A stretch of 64,000 bases of DNA from contig CM049316.1 in the NCBI GenBank assembly GCA_026874595.1, positions 41,681,695-41,745,694 of the forward strand, given 5' to 3'. This stretch comes from Sipunculus nudus. Taxonomy: Eukaryota; Annelida; Sipuncula; Golfingiida; Sipunculidae. Numbering within the stretch: position 1 is the stretch's first letter; every line of letters begins with the position of its first letter. The translations under genes and the position numbers were made by a program. Shown here in pieces: positions 46,905-57,499 of the stretch. The notes under the pieces were generated by a model. The model was not told where the DNA came from. It was given only the letters and a program-made list of their open reading frames with translations, and did not search any database.

Positions 46905-49900
46905 AAATATTTAAGCTAACATCCACCCATTTTCCTGGAATTGTGGACCTTTCATTGGTATAGTCTCTTGATATAAATAGTTATGTAACACATGCTTTCC
47001 TTTCCAAAATCCTAATCTGCCCCTGTTTAACATTTGAGTAGCACATACTTTTTTTTTACATTACCGCAAAAGAAAATTAAGAGCAGTCACTGGGAGGTTA
47101 ACAGCCAGGAGATATGTATTTACATATAAACATATGCTTATACATACATTATGACTCCAGATAACACCAGGCTGTGTGGATGTATAGGCTTGAGGGGACT
47201 TGATGAATGCTAAGACATTAATGTCTTGTACAAACTTAAGAGCATAGTGCCTGGTGTGCCAATGGCAGAAACTACATGAATAAGAAAAAAGAAAGCCTTG
47301 CTGGCGATGTAATGGGAAATCGCTGTCAAAAGGCCAAGGCCAATTGTCTGGTCCAAGACAAATGCACTTAACCCACCGGCCTCTGTGATGAGCACTCTAG
47401 TTTTTTTTAACACAGTCCTAAATGCTGTAACAGGGTTACGCTTACTAACCCAAGCAGAAAACAGTCTGAGGACTCTGATGGATGTGGTGATTAAAAACTG
47501 TACAGGCTGTATGAAATGGATGTTGTACAGGTTCCACAGTGGCTTTTAACATTGGGGAGGGGCAAGCAGTCATTACATATATCATTGTTCTTTTCCTGCT
47601 TTACTCCATGGATACTTGTATATAACCAGAATCTTAATTTGACCTCTGATATTTTTACATCATAAAGGGGACGTAATGTTTTATGCTTTTCCAAAGCCAC
47701 CAAAGTACCTAAATTACCCATTGACCTGCGGTACTTCTGTTGCACCATACATTTGCTGTATTGTATTAGCTTGACTGCTCTGAGTAGGCCTATCTCAGGC
47801 ACATATTTGTACTCAGCTTATGAACATCATCTGTTATTATTATTTTCTTATGGACAAATATTTTTCACCACAACTTGCAGTATTTCATTTTTGGTTTGTT
47901 ACCATTGCTTGGAAATGAGAAATATATTTTTTAAAAACAAATTATTAGTCAGTTTGGACCACAAAGTGCTTTTTGTGTGTAAATGGAACTCTTCTACTGA
48001 GGTTGCCTTTTTGCTCATGAGGGTTTCAAATTTGTGTTCTCACAAAAGCATTGTCATTTGTGAATGAGGCCCTATTGGTGAAGGCAAGTTGATGATAGAA
48101 TATTGATTTTAATATGATTTATAATAAATCTTCTATGTTCAAAGATTTATTTAAATGATATCAGCTCTTTCAAATTATTTGCCATATATGAATGATATCA
48201 ATGATATTTGATGTTACCTCGGTTTCACATCCAATTATTAAGAACATGCAAATTTTATGTGATATAATTAATTCATATAATAATCGATAACTTTGTGTAT
48301 ATTTCCATATGGTGTGATTGTGAAAATGGAACCTTCGTGAAACACTAAAAAAGTGCAAATCGCAAAAAAATTAACCCTGCAAGTATGCAGCCCACCATAG
48401 TATGTGAAGCTACCACTGTTCAGCTTCTTCATAACCTTGATTTGATTTGGAGCCACACTTATCTTTCATATCTTTTGATTATTATCATATCTCTAAATTT
48501 TGTGAAAAAGATCTTGCAATTAGCCAATCAGATGCCATCAGACTCATTTTGACCAATGAATGTTCATCTTTCATGCGAGTATATGGTGCCTGGAGACTTG
48601 TAAATGCTTTACTTGGCCTAATTTGCATCAGGTGATCAGATATATCAGTAAATCAGTACAGGCACATCTTATGATACCAGTATAATATTTGATTTTGTAT
48701 CCAAGTGTATTTGGTCACAAGTATATTATTACACCCTTAATGTATTCTTTTCTACAGTGCAGGTAATTAAGTAGCAGCAGTCTGCCACCTGAACATTGAT
48801 CTTGTATCCTGGAGACGTTGAGGTGGCAGTACAAGCTGTAGGGTTTGGATCAATTCTAGTACAAGTAGATACACTTACCATTTTTGGCCCTATTTTGTCA
48901 TGTTTTTCTGCCAGTCAGATTGTTAATTTCACAGTTTAAGTTTCTACATTCTGTATCAAGAACTAAAACTTATTCACATCTCAGGTAAATTACACATCTT
49001 CATGGCCTCTTTCATCACAATATTACCTTCATGGTGGCTGTTGAACCTAATGATAGCATTTTTCTAGATAATTGGTGCTGAGGAAAAGAGAGGAGTAATG
49101 TTGCACCACCTGACTCCGTATTTAAGGATATGTTTAATCCTAGATCAAGTAAAACATAACCTTTTAATGTTTCTATTTGAAATACTTCCACCCAGCCAAT
49201 ATTTTGATCTGACCCTTGGAACAGCTGAACAATGGTGAATGGTATCATGACTCCAGGCCCAGTCTGTTTATATTAAAAAAGACCTGTGAGTCATGTTTTC
49301 ATGGCTAGTAATTAAGTTACCATGATATCAACCTACAAAAAACTACAGGATCCATTATGTTGAACAGTAAGCTAAAATGAATTGACATGTTCATTAAAGC
49401 TAAGGGACTTTATACATTTTCACAATAAGCAAATTATATTTTCATAGTACAGCAGAGCCAGTTTATAATAAACCCAGTTAAATTAGTCTTTGGGTGTAAT
49501 ACGAGCACCAGATTGAAAATAACTTATTTTGTTTTGTTTTTTTATTTCATGTATTTAATGAAATCAGATTTATCTGCATTCTTAGAAATTCATTTAAATC
49601 ATAAAGCAGGCAAGCTTTTTAACATTATCAGTGAAATTCCTCATAAATTAAGTGGATTTGATAAACTCTATTTATCACAAGTCAGGCTAGGTCACTCTTG
49701 GCCATTGCAGTAAAACTGTTTTGGAAACAATTTTGCACATTTCATAACAGTTAAAAACATGCTCTGTAGAAACCAGCTGAGCCTACCAGAACATAATTAA
49801 AAGGAATTTTCCAGATACTGACTGTTTTAGATTAGGATAGAGCCTAATTTAAGCTGCCTTATTATATAGTTCATTAAAATATTTTGAACTGTGGCTGGTA

Positions 49901-50095
49901 TTTTGGCATAACTATACTCAGTTATGTTGAAAATGTTAATGTGTTACTCATTTATGAGTTTCATTTCAAAGCAGAACTTTTGAAATATATGAGACCTTAA
50001 GTTAAAGGCATCAAATTTATATCATGTTTGTGAATTTGTTTACAATTTTGTTCAAAGATAATGTTATCAAATGATTTAAATCCATGACATAACTA
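46905..50095. other. AT-rich DNA, no gene seen
   Basis: No bounded exon with good signals. 48305-48410 is a fragment of the dispersed element also at 15940-16045. A minus-strand gtaagtg donor near 48880 lacks a convincing exon. Confidence 0.4.
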
Positions 50096-50100
50096 GTAAT

Positions 50101-50388
50101 CTGCATTCTAAGGAATGCCAGCCTCCACCATGTGCCAGCTTCCTTATTATGGGATGCTTTCCCATCTGTGTTTGCATTCACTTATACAGCCCATATTCCC
50201 AGGTTTATTTATGAATAAGTGACTCTCAATTTGTGAATATTCCTTGATGACATCTGTGAATCAGGATCATATGCCGGATGGATACCAAAATATAATCCCT
50301 TCTCCTTTGGCTCATTTGTGAATGCCCTGAAAAAATTAATGAGATTCCGTTCAAGATTTCAAGAGTTGTTGTGAACAACATGGCTTGT
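50101..50388. repeat. Dispersed repeat, left of a direct pair
   Basis: Shares CTGCATT, GGAATGC, CTCCACCATGTG, TTGTGAATATT, CTTGATGACAT, ATGAGATTCC and GTTGTGAACAA in order with 51733-51986. Moderately diverged. Confidence 0.75.
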
Positions 50389-50814
50389 TGAGCAATACAT
50401 ACATGGCTGTGGGCAAAGCCTTCCCATTAAGCCTGCAGAGTGCTTATCCTCTGGCTTAGATTTTGGCTTAGATTTGAATCACAGGATTCCTGTATTTGAT
50501 TAAATATAGGAAAGAATCAGGAATATTTCATGCAATTATAAAGACATACAGGTATTCAGATATCAACAGAGTTAATAGACAAAAATTAAAATTCAGTTTT
50601 GAAAAAAAAATCCATGTGTATAACCAATATGGCAGCAATGTCACTTTCAACCTGCAGTCTTGATCTGTTCATTCTGATATACGGGTAGACCCTAACAGTT
50701 TTGTTGTAAAATTCTTTGTTTTCGTTAAGAAAGAATACATGATAAAATGTAGCAATGGAACAGAAATATCTCTGTATAATGGCCCCACACTGTAGCTGTG
50801 AAAATAAAGAATTT

Positions 50815-51290
50815 CAGGAGAAACCTGAAATTCGTCGTCTTGTTATCAAGATCACTGCAGCTGGAACAATGGTGAAAAATACATCTCGCAATTAAACTCT
50901 CATTTGGAGTCCTTGGTTACTTGACGTTTTTAGCTGTTAATGACTTTGCTTATATGTCAGGTATTTATAGGAAATCACCAACATGTCTGGATGTGGAATG
51001 GGTAGGCTGCCGGAGCTCTTAGACAGCTGCTAATTAGACCAGGTTTTGCTACAACTGCTGTTTTTCCTAACACCATACATCTATGGTTTCCTGTTTGGTC
51101 TCAAAGGAGGTATACGGACACTTCAGCAAGAATGTTCCAGTGTAAACTTGGAATCTCAATCAAACATTGGTTGTCATAGAGACTCGATAATTATTTGGCG
51201 GGTCATGTAGCAGATCCATATACCTACAGGATACAGCGATGAAACTCGATCGCAGATGACCTGAAACCCTTATCTGCTGGGAAAAGCAGG
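50815..51290. promoter_or_regulatory. Conserved-looking block upstream of the 51.5-kb exon
   Basis: Unique, balanced-composition sequence including CTGCTAATTAGACC and several TAATGACTT / TTATAGG motifs. It lies between the two copies of a dispersed repeat and 235 bp before the exon at 51525. The regulatory call is inference. Confidence 0.25.
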
Positions 51291-51524
51291 TGATTTAGGT
51301 TTTTTTTGTAAATCACTCCCATGATGCAATAGTTGTATATATATATATACATATTTTTATGGCATATATCTGAATTAAACTTGGTTTAAAAAATTGTATG
51401 GAATTCTGTAAAAAATGTACTGGGTGATTTGTTAAATGGCAGGCTGAGTGTGTGGTATAAAATGTCATATTGTGTGAAGGACTGATCGGAAAGAGGATTG
51501 ATTAGGCCTGCTCTTTTGTTTCAG

Positions 51525-51642
51525 ACGACTTCACACACCTGTTCGAACCTCGTCAGCTATTGATCCTGCTTCTCTTCCATCACATCCCAGCATCCCAAGG
51601 GGTGGCTACCCCCACCCTCCCCACCCCCTGAGGTCCTCTCAG
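51525..51642 (+). CDS. Internal coding exon, Pro/Ser/His-rich, unidentified gene
   Basis: The best-supported exon in the window. A near-ideal acceptor (gcctgctcttttgtttcag) and consensus donor (TCTCAG|gtaagt) bracket 118 nt; phase 2 in, phase 0 out. Only one frame is open across it. Its 39 codons read RLHTPVRTSSAIDPASLPSH then PSIPRGGYPHPPHPLRSSQ. Such Pro/Ser/His-rich low-complexity segments are typical of linkers in transcription factors and co-regulators. I cannot name the family. It joins in frame to 56908-56955. The flanking introns carry several conserved-looking blocks, fitting a developmental regulator. Confidence 0.6.
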
Positions 51643-51732
51643 GTAAGTCATTGTATAACAGCATCTTTTGATGTACTTTTATTCCATTGATAAATGTATG
51701 AATTTGAAAAGATTCATGTATAAACTGGAAAA

Positions 51733-51986
51733 CTGCATTGTCAGGAATGCAAGACTCCACCATGTGTTGGGTCCCTATTGTAGGATGTTTGCAAAACCGA
51801 GCTTCATTTGTGTGTAATACTAAGAGACTGTACATTTGTGAATATTTCTTGATGACATATGGAATCCATATCATGCGTTGGATCCACACCAAAATCTAAT
51901 TGATTCTTCATTGGCCCATTCCTGAAATTCCTTGGTAATTTCATGAGATTCCATTCATGATTACGTGAGCTATGTTGTGAACAAAC
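51733..51986. repeat. Dispersed repeat, right of a direct pair
   Basis: Second copy of 50101-50388, starting 90 bp after the exon at 51525-51642. The pair brackets that exon in direct orientation, about 1.63 kb apart. Confidence 0.75.
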
Positions 51987-52539
51987 ACACAAACACACAT
52001 GGACTTGGATGAACACATACCCTACTGACGGAGGCATTTATATTGAAAGGTGTTTGAGCTCAGAGAAAAAAAAAGATTTTGGGAAATGATGCTTATACTA
52101 GTTGGTAAATTTGTTTATTCTGATTTTGAAGGTGTGTGATTTATTTTTATTACACCAGGGCTCAAAATCCAGTAAAATCTGCCCAATTTTTGCAAGATCT
52201 CAGTCCTGGTCTCAGGTTTGGTCTTGATCTTGAAGCAAAATGGCTTTGGTTTCTAATCTGGTCTAGACTTATGAGACCTACCAAATTTGGTTTCACATGG
52301 GACTATTTGATAGTTTGTTGAGTATGATCTTTTTTCTCTGTTTTCAATTTCAGTGATCAAATTTCAGTAAGCTGAGGCAGATGTGCTCTGCTCAATACCC
52401 TCTGATGGAAATGTGTCACATTCCTGAAATATATAGATTTTTGTCTTTTACCTCTCTGTTGTGGACAAAAACTCTTACCCCCACAATACACAGTAATATA
52501 TCTCACTAAATAAATATATATGTATCATATTCTCTCATC

Positions 52540-53900
52540 GCCGAAAGAGAAGGTAGGTGCTTTACATTTCTTTCATGATGAGGGAATAAAAAAGCGGGCA
52601 CCACCTAGTTTAAACATGGACACGCCTCATTAATTCATTGTATTATAACAGCAAGTCACCAGGTGCGGGTATTAATGGTACCAGTAAGGGACATCTACAC
52701 CTGGAATCCACCTGGGAAAGTTACTCCCACTAAACAAAAAAAACAAGGAAGCTTCATGCAGTGTACAAATATAAAATTATTGTCACATGCAAGAAGAGAA
52801 ATTGCATAATGTCAGGGATAGTGATTCATGCAGCACATTGCGTTGGTGATTACGTTGTTAGGGCTGGGTACGCTCACGGGCCGTAAAGCAGCGACAAGTA
52901 GCCAGAGGAAAAAGCCCAATGCCATTTATCTGACACAAGCTACCAGAAAACGGTGGCCAGGTTAGAGGCCGGGTGGTAATCTGTGCAAATGTGAAAAAGC
53001 CGGGCCATCATATATTGAATAACACCACTGTACGTACTGCTCATATTGGTATTAACCTCTGGTGAATTATAGAAACGGGACCCCAAGTTGCAATTAGATA
53101 AGTCCAGGGCCAGAATAGGCCATCCTTTAGACTGTTGCGACAGTTTGGGCAAATTTGTTAGGGCTAGTGGCTGGGGTTCAACGAATTTGAGTGCATCTCA
53201 GGCGACCATAAAACATCTTCATAATTGTATCAGCTCATTGCGTATGGGTCCCGCGAAAAACTAATAACAGCACAAAATTAGGAGACTCCAATAACCTTCC
53301 CTGGGCTGAAGTATGAAGCCCAAGTGCAGGGGTGGGGAGCCTGTCCAAAATGGGTTTAATGAAGGATTGATCCTCGGAATCAGGTCTACCAATTTAGTCG
53401 GGGCCTGTGTCTATTAGAAAATGGCATAAACATTTTGTTTGCTTGAATGGGGAGAGTAATGATGTAGCAGTGAATCAAATGGGAATTTTGGCAGGTCTTA
53501 AGGTTTCTCTGTGGGCAACATGCTGTAATTAAGCCGTGTCCAGTACCTTGCCGCACCCCGCCTGCCCTCTGGGGGTCAAACCGATGCGGCTTTATAGGCA
53601 GGACCTAGCATAGCGTTATGTCAGCTCTGCTCGAGCCTTGATTAATTAGCCTGCCCGCCCTAACTTTGTCGACTGACTGCCTGCATGAAATATTTGTCTG
53701 GTAGGGATGATCTGTTTCTTTCACTCGCCTCGGTGTTCTTCAGAAACGTTGGATGCACTCTCTTAGCAATATTGGGTTTTGATGGCTCACAGAAATTGGA
53801 TGTGTTGAAAAGAAGGCCCAGAGACCGGAGCCCCAGCACTGGATGTTGGATGAGAGAAAACAGTAATTAAGTTAATGGTGGGTTCATTCACGGGACCTTC
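52540..53900. promoter_or_regulatory. CpG-retaining conserved-looking cluster in the intron
   Basis: About 1.3 kb of unique sequence with roughly 3-4 CpG per 100 bp, well above most of the window, lying between exons 51525-51642 and 56908-56955. It holds GATTAATTAGCCTG, CTGTAATTAAGCC, AATTAG and TTAATGGTACC motifs and a CTCF-like core at 53561-53575. A cluster of intronic enhancers is the likely reading. A second, CpG-rich internal promoter is the alternative. Confidence 0.4.
53561..53575 (-). promoter_or_regulatory. CTCF-core-like motif
   Basis: The minus strand reads CCCCCAGAGGGCAGG, a close match to the CTCF core. It sits inside the CpG-retaining cluster. Confidence 0.35.
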
Positions 53901-53972
53901 CCCAAGTCTAGCTCTTTCAATTTTCATTACTTGCTAACTTCACCAGGGTGATTCTGCTGTCAAAACATAGCG

Positions 53973-54116
53973 TCATGATTTTTGCCTTTGTTTATTGAGC
54001 TTTTTATAGTTGTTTCTGTGGATGGGTCCGTCGGAGCTTAATCTGTGTCCATCCTTCAGTCTTGGTGGTGCTGCCTCATCAATAACCTGCCCATAATCTC
54101 TTGTTCTCACCGCCAT
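53973..54116 (-). other. Small open frame of 47 codons in a conserved-looking block
   Basis: ATG at 54116 in context AAAATGGCGG, ending TGA at 53973. The peptide is hydrophilic and basic (MAVRTRDYGQVIDEAAPPRL and later NNYKKLNKQRQKS). There is no splice support. It could be a small peptide gene or chance inside a regulatory block; I favour chance. Confidence 0.12.
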
Positions 54117-54199
54117 TTTCTGGCTGTTTATTATGAAACACAATGCCCTATTTCACCCCATGGCCTCATCAATGCATAACCAACGTTCTCATCTGAATA

Positions 54200-55970
54200 A
54201 GTTAATTCCTCCTCAAAATCCCAGTGCTTTAGTATTTTGCTGAATTTTCATATAAATTTACTGTTAATGCAAATTTTAATCTTCCATCAGTTCTTATTAA
54301 CTGTATTCAAATCATGTTCCAAATTATCCAATTTCAATTCTACTGTTTTTAGGTTTTTTGAGTAGTGCCACCATGCACATTGCAGATAATAACCTTATTT
54401 ATTCTGTTCCAATTCTGTGTTTTTTAAGTGAATATTTTGCATAATTACCATCATGCACAATGCTTGAATATTTATTTTAATCCTTTTATTTTGCCAGATA
54501 AAAAACAACAAACATAAGCATGGCTAGGCTAACCACATGAAACACTGAAGGAGGAATTTGAAAATGAGTTTTGTTCCAACAATGTGTATTTCTTTATATG
54601 CAGATGAGTAAATTGGATTCAGCATTATTTTATGATCACAAGCAAAGGTTTTATCCAGTTGTATCATCTCCTTCAGTGCTGCTTCTGTTTCAGTCAATTA
54701 ACACAAGATGGCACTGAGAAGCCAAAGTGGTGTTACTGTAAAAATCAATATGACAAATTTAAGTACTCCATTTATATATAATATGTAAAACCAGAATCTT
54801 TAGTATCCACCTTCTGTTAAATGAGGGTGAAAGCTGAGTGTAAGATTATGGATTATATATTGCATACCTTTAATTATTCTGGACTTCCACTTTTCTATGT
54901 GCAGAGCTTATTCTTGTCTAGGCATGAGAGAAGCTAGACCTTTCATTCTCTGTTGAAAATTTAACTGGTAAACCTCGGTTGTTCAGGATACATTAGTTGT
55001 CAATCCAGAACCTTCACCTTAGAAGGTCATTTTCTTTATCTAAGTCTTTATGTAGATCCATGCATAAATTTTAAAATATCTGATCCAAGTCATGGACAAT
55101 TTTGGATCATTGGGTCAGTCATGAATCCCTATAAGTGTGGTTACTCTTCATCATAAATGACCTTGACGCTTCCTTCCTATCTGATGCCTTTCTTTGCAGG
55201 AGCTTAGCTATGGTGCTGATCATTTTCCACTGATTTGTCCAGATCAGAGAAATATTAATATTGTCCACAAGAAGTAACTTTCTTTATTTATCTATATTGT
55301 ATTTAGAATAAAAGAAGTATTGAAAATCCAGCCTTGATAGGATATTGTGGAAAAATAGCTGTAATTGTAAAGATGCAGACTTGCTCCTGTTGAAAGCAGG
55401 GTTTAGTTACTGCAGGTAGGTAGACTTTAGAACGAGTTTGGAAAATATAGCAGGAACAGCTGCAGTGTAAAGCTTAACTACCACAACGGGGATGCTGTGT
55501 GGAAGGTAGATCATGAGATACTGTGGACTAGGGGACTTAAAGCTGGGAGATTGTAATTTTGAAACTCAGCCTAAGGGGATGGGATTTTTCACAGTTGGCT
55601 TCAGGCTTAATGGGAAGGCTGTGGCCCACAGCCATGTTTCACTCTCAAATTGATGTGCCTTTTGTTGGGTCAACAGTAGTATGACCTACCGTAAAAAATG
55701 CAATAAAATATATGTATTACATTAGGATAATGTCATTAAAAAATGGTGAATTTTGTATTAACTCCACCTGCATCTTATATTTGAGGCGTCACCATGAATC
55801 AAATCCCAAGTGGGGTGAAAAATGATCAAGAGTCATCGTGGGCATTAACAGGGGCATTAGTTTGCATTCTGAAACATATCGTATTTTCTTACAAATATCA
55901 ATCTTAATTTTCTATAAAAGGCTAAAATCTATATATTTATTTATGAATGTTTTCTAGCTTGGCACACATA
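54200..55970. other. AT-rich intron DNA, no exon seen
   Basis: Contains the repeat fragment 55610-55690 and otherwise unique AT-rich sequence without bounded exons. Confidence 0.4.
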
Positions 55971-55974
55971 CTCT

Positions 55975-56180
55975 TCAGATATATCTGACAAGGGTCACTA
56001 ATAGTAAAACAGTTAAAACACCACGAGATATATACGTACCCGCCTGACTTTCACGGCTTAAAAAATACTGCTGGGCAGCAATAAACACGTTCTGGTCATG
56101 TGCCAGGCGGCAAGAAATGCTACCCTGTGCACCCGCCGGCTGCTGTCCCTTGCTATTATATCCTTCATCAGTATGCTGAA
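55975..56180. promoter_or_regulatory. Small CpG-retaining block
   Basis: About 200 bp with CCACGAGATATATACGTACC, CCAGGCGGCAAG and CACCCGCCGGCTGC, far richer in CpG than its flanks, in the intron before exon 56908. Possible enhancer. Confidence 0.3.
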
Positions 56181-56439
56181 TGTTTTGTAAAAAGAATAAA
56201 AAAATATGTGTATTTATTGTTTGTTGTATGGGAATACATGGAAAGCTTAGATTTTTGGAAGAATTTGATCATATAGAGTAGGAATTGGGAGTGGGTATGA
56301 GCTAAATTTGGGTGCTTATTGTTACGACTTTAGCCGAAGTAGAATGATTGCATCAATGACTAAACACTGAGCAAAAATGGGGAGAGGATTCTAATGAGGT
56401 ATTGTATTCTATTGCAATTTAAAGGTTGCAATTACAAAC

Positions 56440-56560
56440 AATTACAAACCAGGACCTGCAGGTGCAAAAGTCACTTGGCCAGGTTAAAACCAGGATATAA
56501 ATGAGTCAGAGGAAGCGTGTGCTACCTCCCCGACACAAAGTCCAAAACTAAAAAGGAATT
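56440..56560. repeat. Dispersed repeat fragment (copy of 27440-27550)
   Basis: Same ordered landmarks as 27440-27550, including ACCAGGATATAAA and GTGTGCTACC. Confidence 0.45.
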
Positions 56561-56907
56561 ATGTTAATATACAGAATATAGATTAAGATAGCATTTAAAT
56601 AAAGGAGGTAGTGCCCTCTGCTAAAAAATAATTATTTTTAAACATTTAAAAATAAAACTACATGAAAAAGAAAGTATGGGATGACTGATGCTGTAGTCTT
56701 AATCATGACACCTGTGAAAACAATAATAATGATAAAATTAATGATGTTTTCTAGCCACACAGGGATTACAGTCAATAACCATCACAATGTGAATCATTCT
56801 ATTTATACTTTACAAATTTAGCATCATTCAATTGTTTTGTGGCCTACAGCAATGAATCCGGAATAGATAGGGGGGATATAACAGCAATACTTGTTCCTCA
56901 TCCACAG

Positions 56908-56955
56908 ACATCCCCGGCTTTTCTAACAAGACTGTCAGCACGACCCAAGTACCTG
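56908..56955 (+). CDS. Internal 48-nt coding exon, same gene as 51525-51642
   Basis: Acceptor cttgttcctcatccacag and donor CCTG|gtaagg bracket 48 nt, phase 0 at both ends. Read in the phase dictated by the exon at 51525-51642 it encodes 16 residues, TSPAFLTRLSARPKYL, ending in a basic patch. A 48-nt symmetric exon can be skipped without a frame change, so alternative use is possible. The next exon is not certain: an acceptor cacttttcag at about 57490 would add NNLGSLAI and a stop, but this is weak. No family is recognised. Confidence 0.52.
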
Positions 56956-56984
56956 GTAAGGTAGAGAAATATTCTCATTAATAA

Positions 56985-57420
56985 ATCTGAAGATTGAGCT
57001 ATATTTATAATTATGGTAATCCTGAATAGAAGCCTGTGCTACGTCGCAATAAGAGGCTGAAGTCGGTGGTTATTTATAACATATGTTGAAATTCTATCAC
57101 AGGAAGAAGCATAATCTTCAGAAGAAAGAACACTGGCCCGCTTGGTATTAATTAATAGGGCGGTTGAAGTGGAGCTTTAGGCCAAGGAATTTATGTGCAC
57201 TCACAAGCGTCTATTAATATTAGAAGCATTGCAGGAACTTTAAGCCATAAAATTGATGTCCTAACACAGGCATTAATTGGTATTAAACTGAGGGGCCTGG
57301 TTTAAGCTGCCCGATTTATGTCCAAGTGCAATTGTTAATTAATCATTAATTAATGGTAGGACTCCAACAAAAGTGTAGAGGCCTGTGAATTTATGCAGTC
57401 ATTTTGTTTTTTCTTTATTC
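56985..57420. promoter_or_regulatory. Conserved-looking block with dense homeodomain-type motifs
   Basis: Directly follows exon 56908-56955. Contains TATTAATTAATAGG, CATTAATTGGTATTAA and GTTAATTAATCATTAATTAA (at least six TAAT cores) among unique sequence such as GGCCAAGGAATTTATGTGC. Dense ATTA/TAAT sites in a non-repetitive block fit an intronic enhancer bound by homeodomain factors. AT-rich chance motifs are the alternative. Confidence 0.4.
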
Positions 57421-57499
57421 TGGCTCCTTTGCGGACATTGTTCAAACAAGTCACAGTCAATTTGTTCTGAATCTTAATTCACTTTTCAGAACAATCTAG

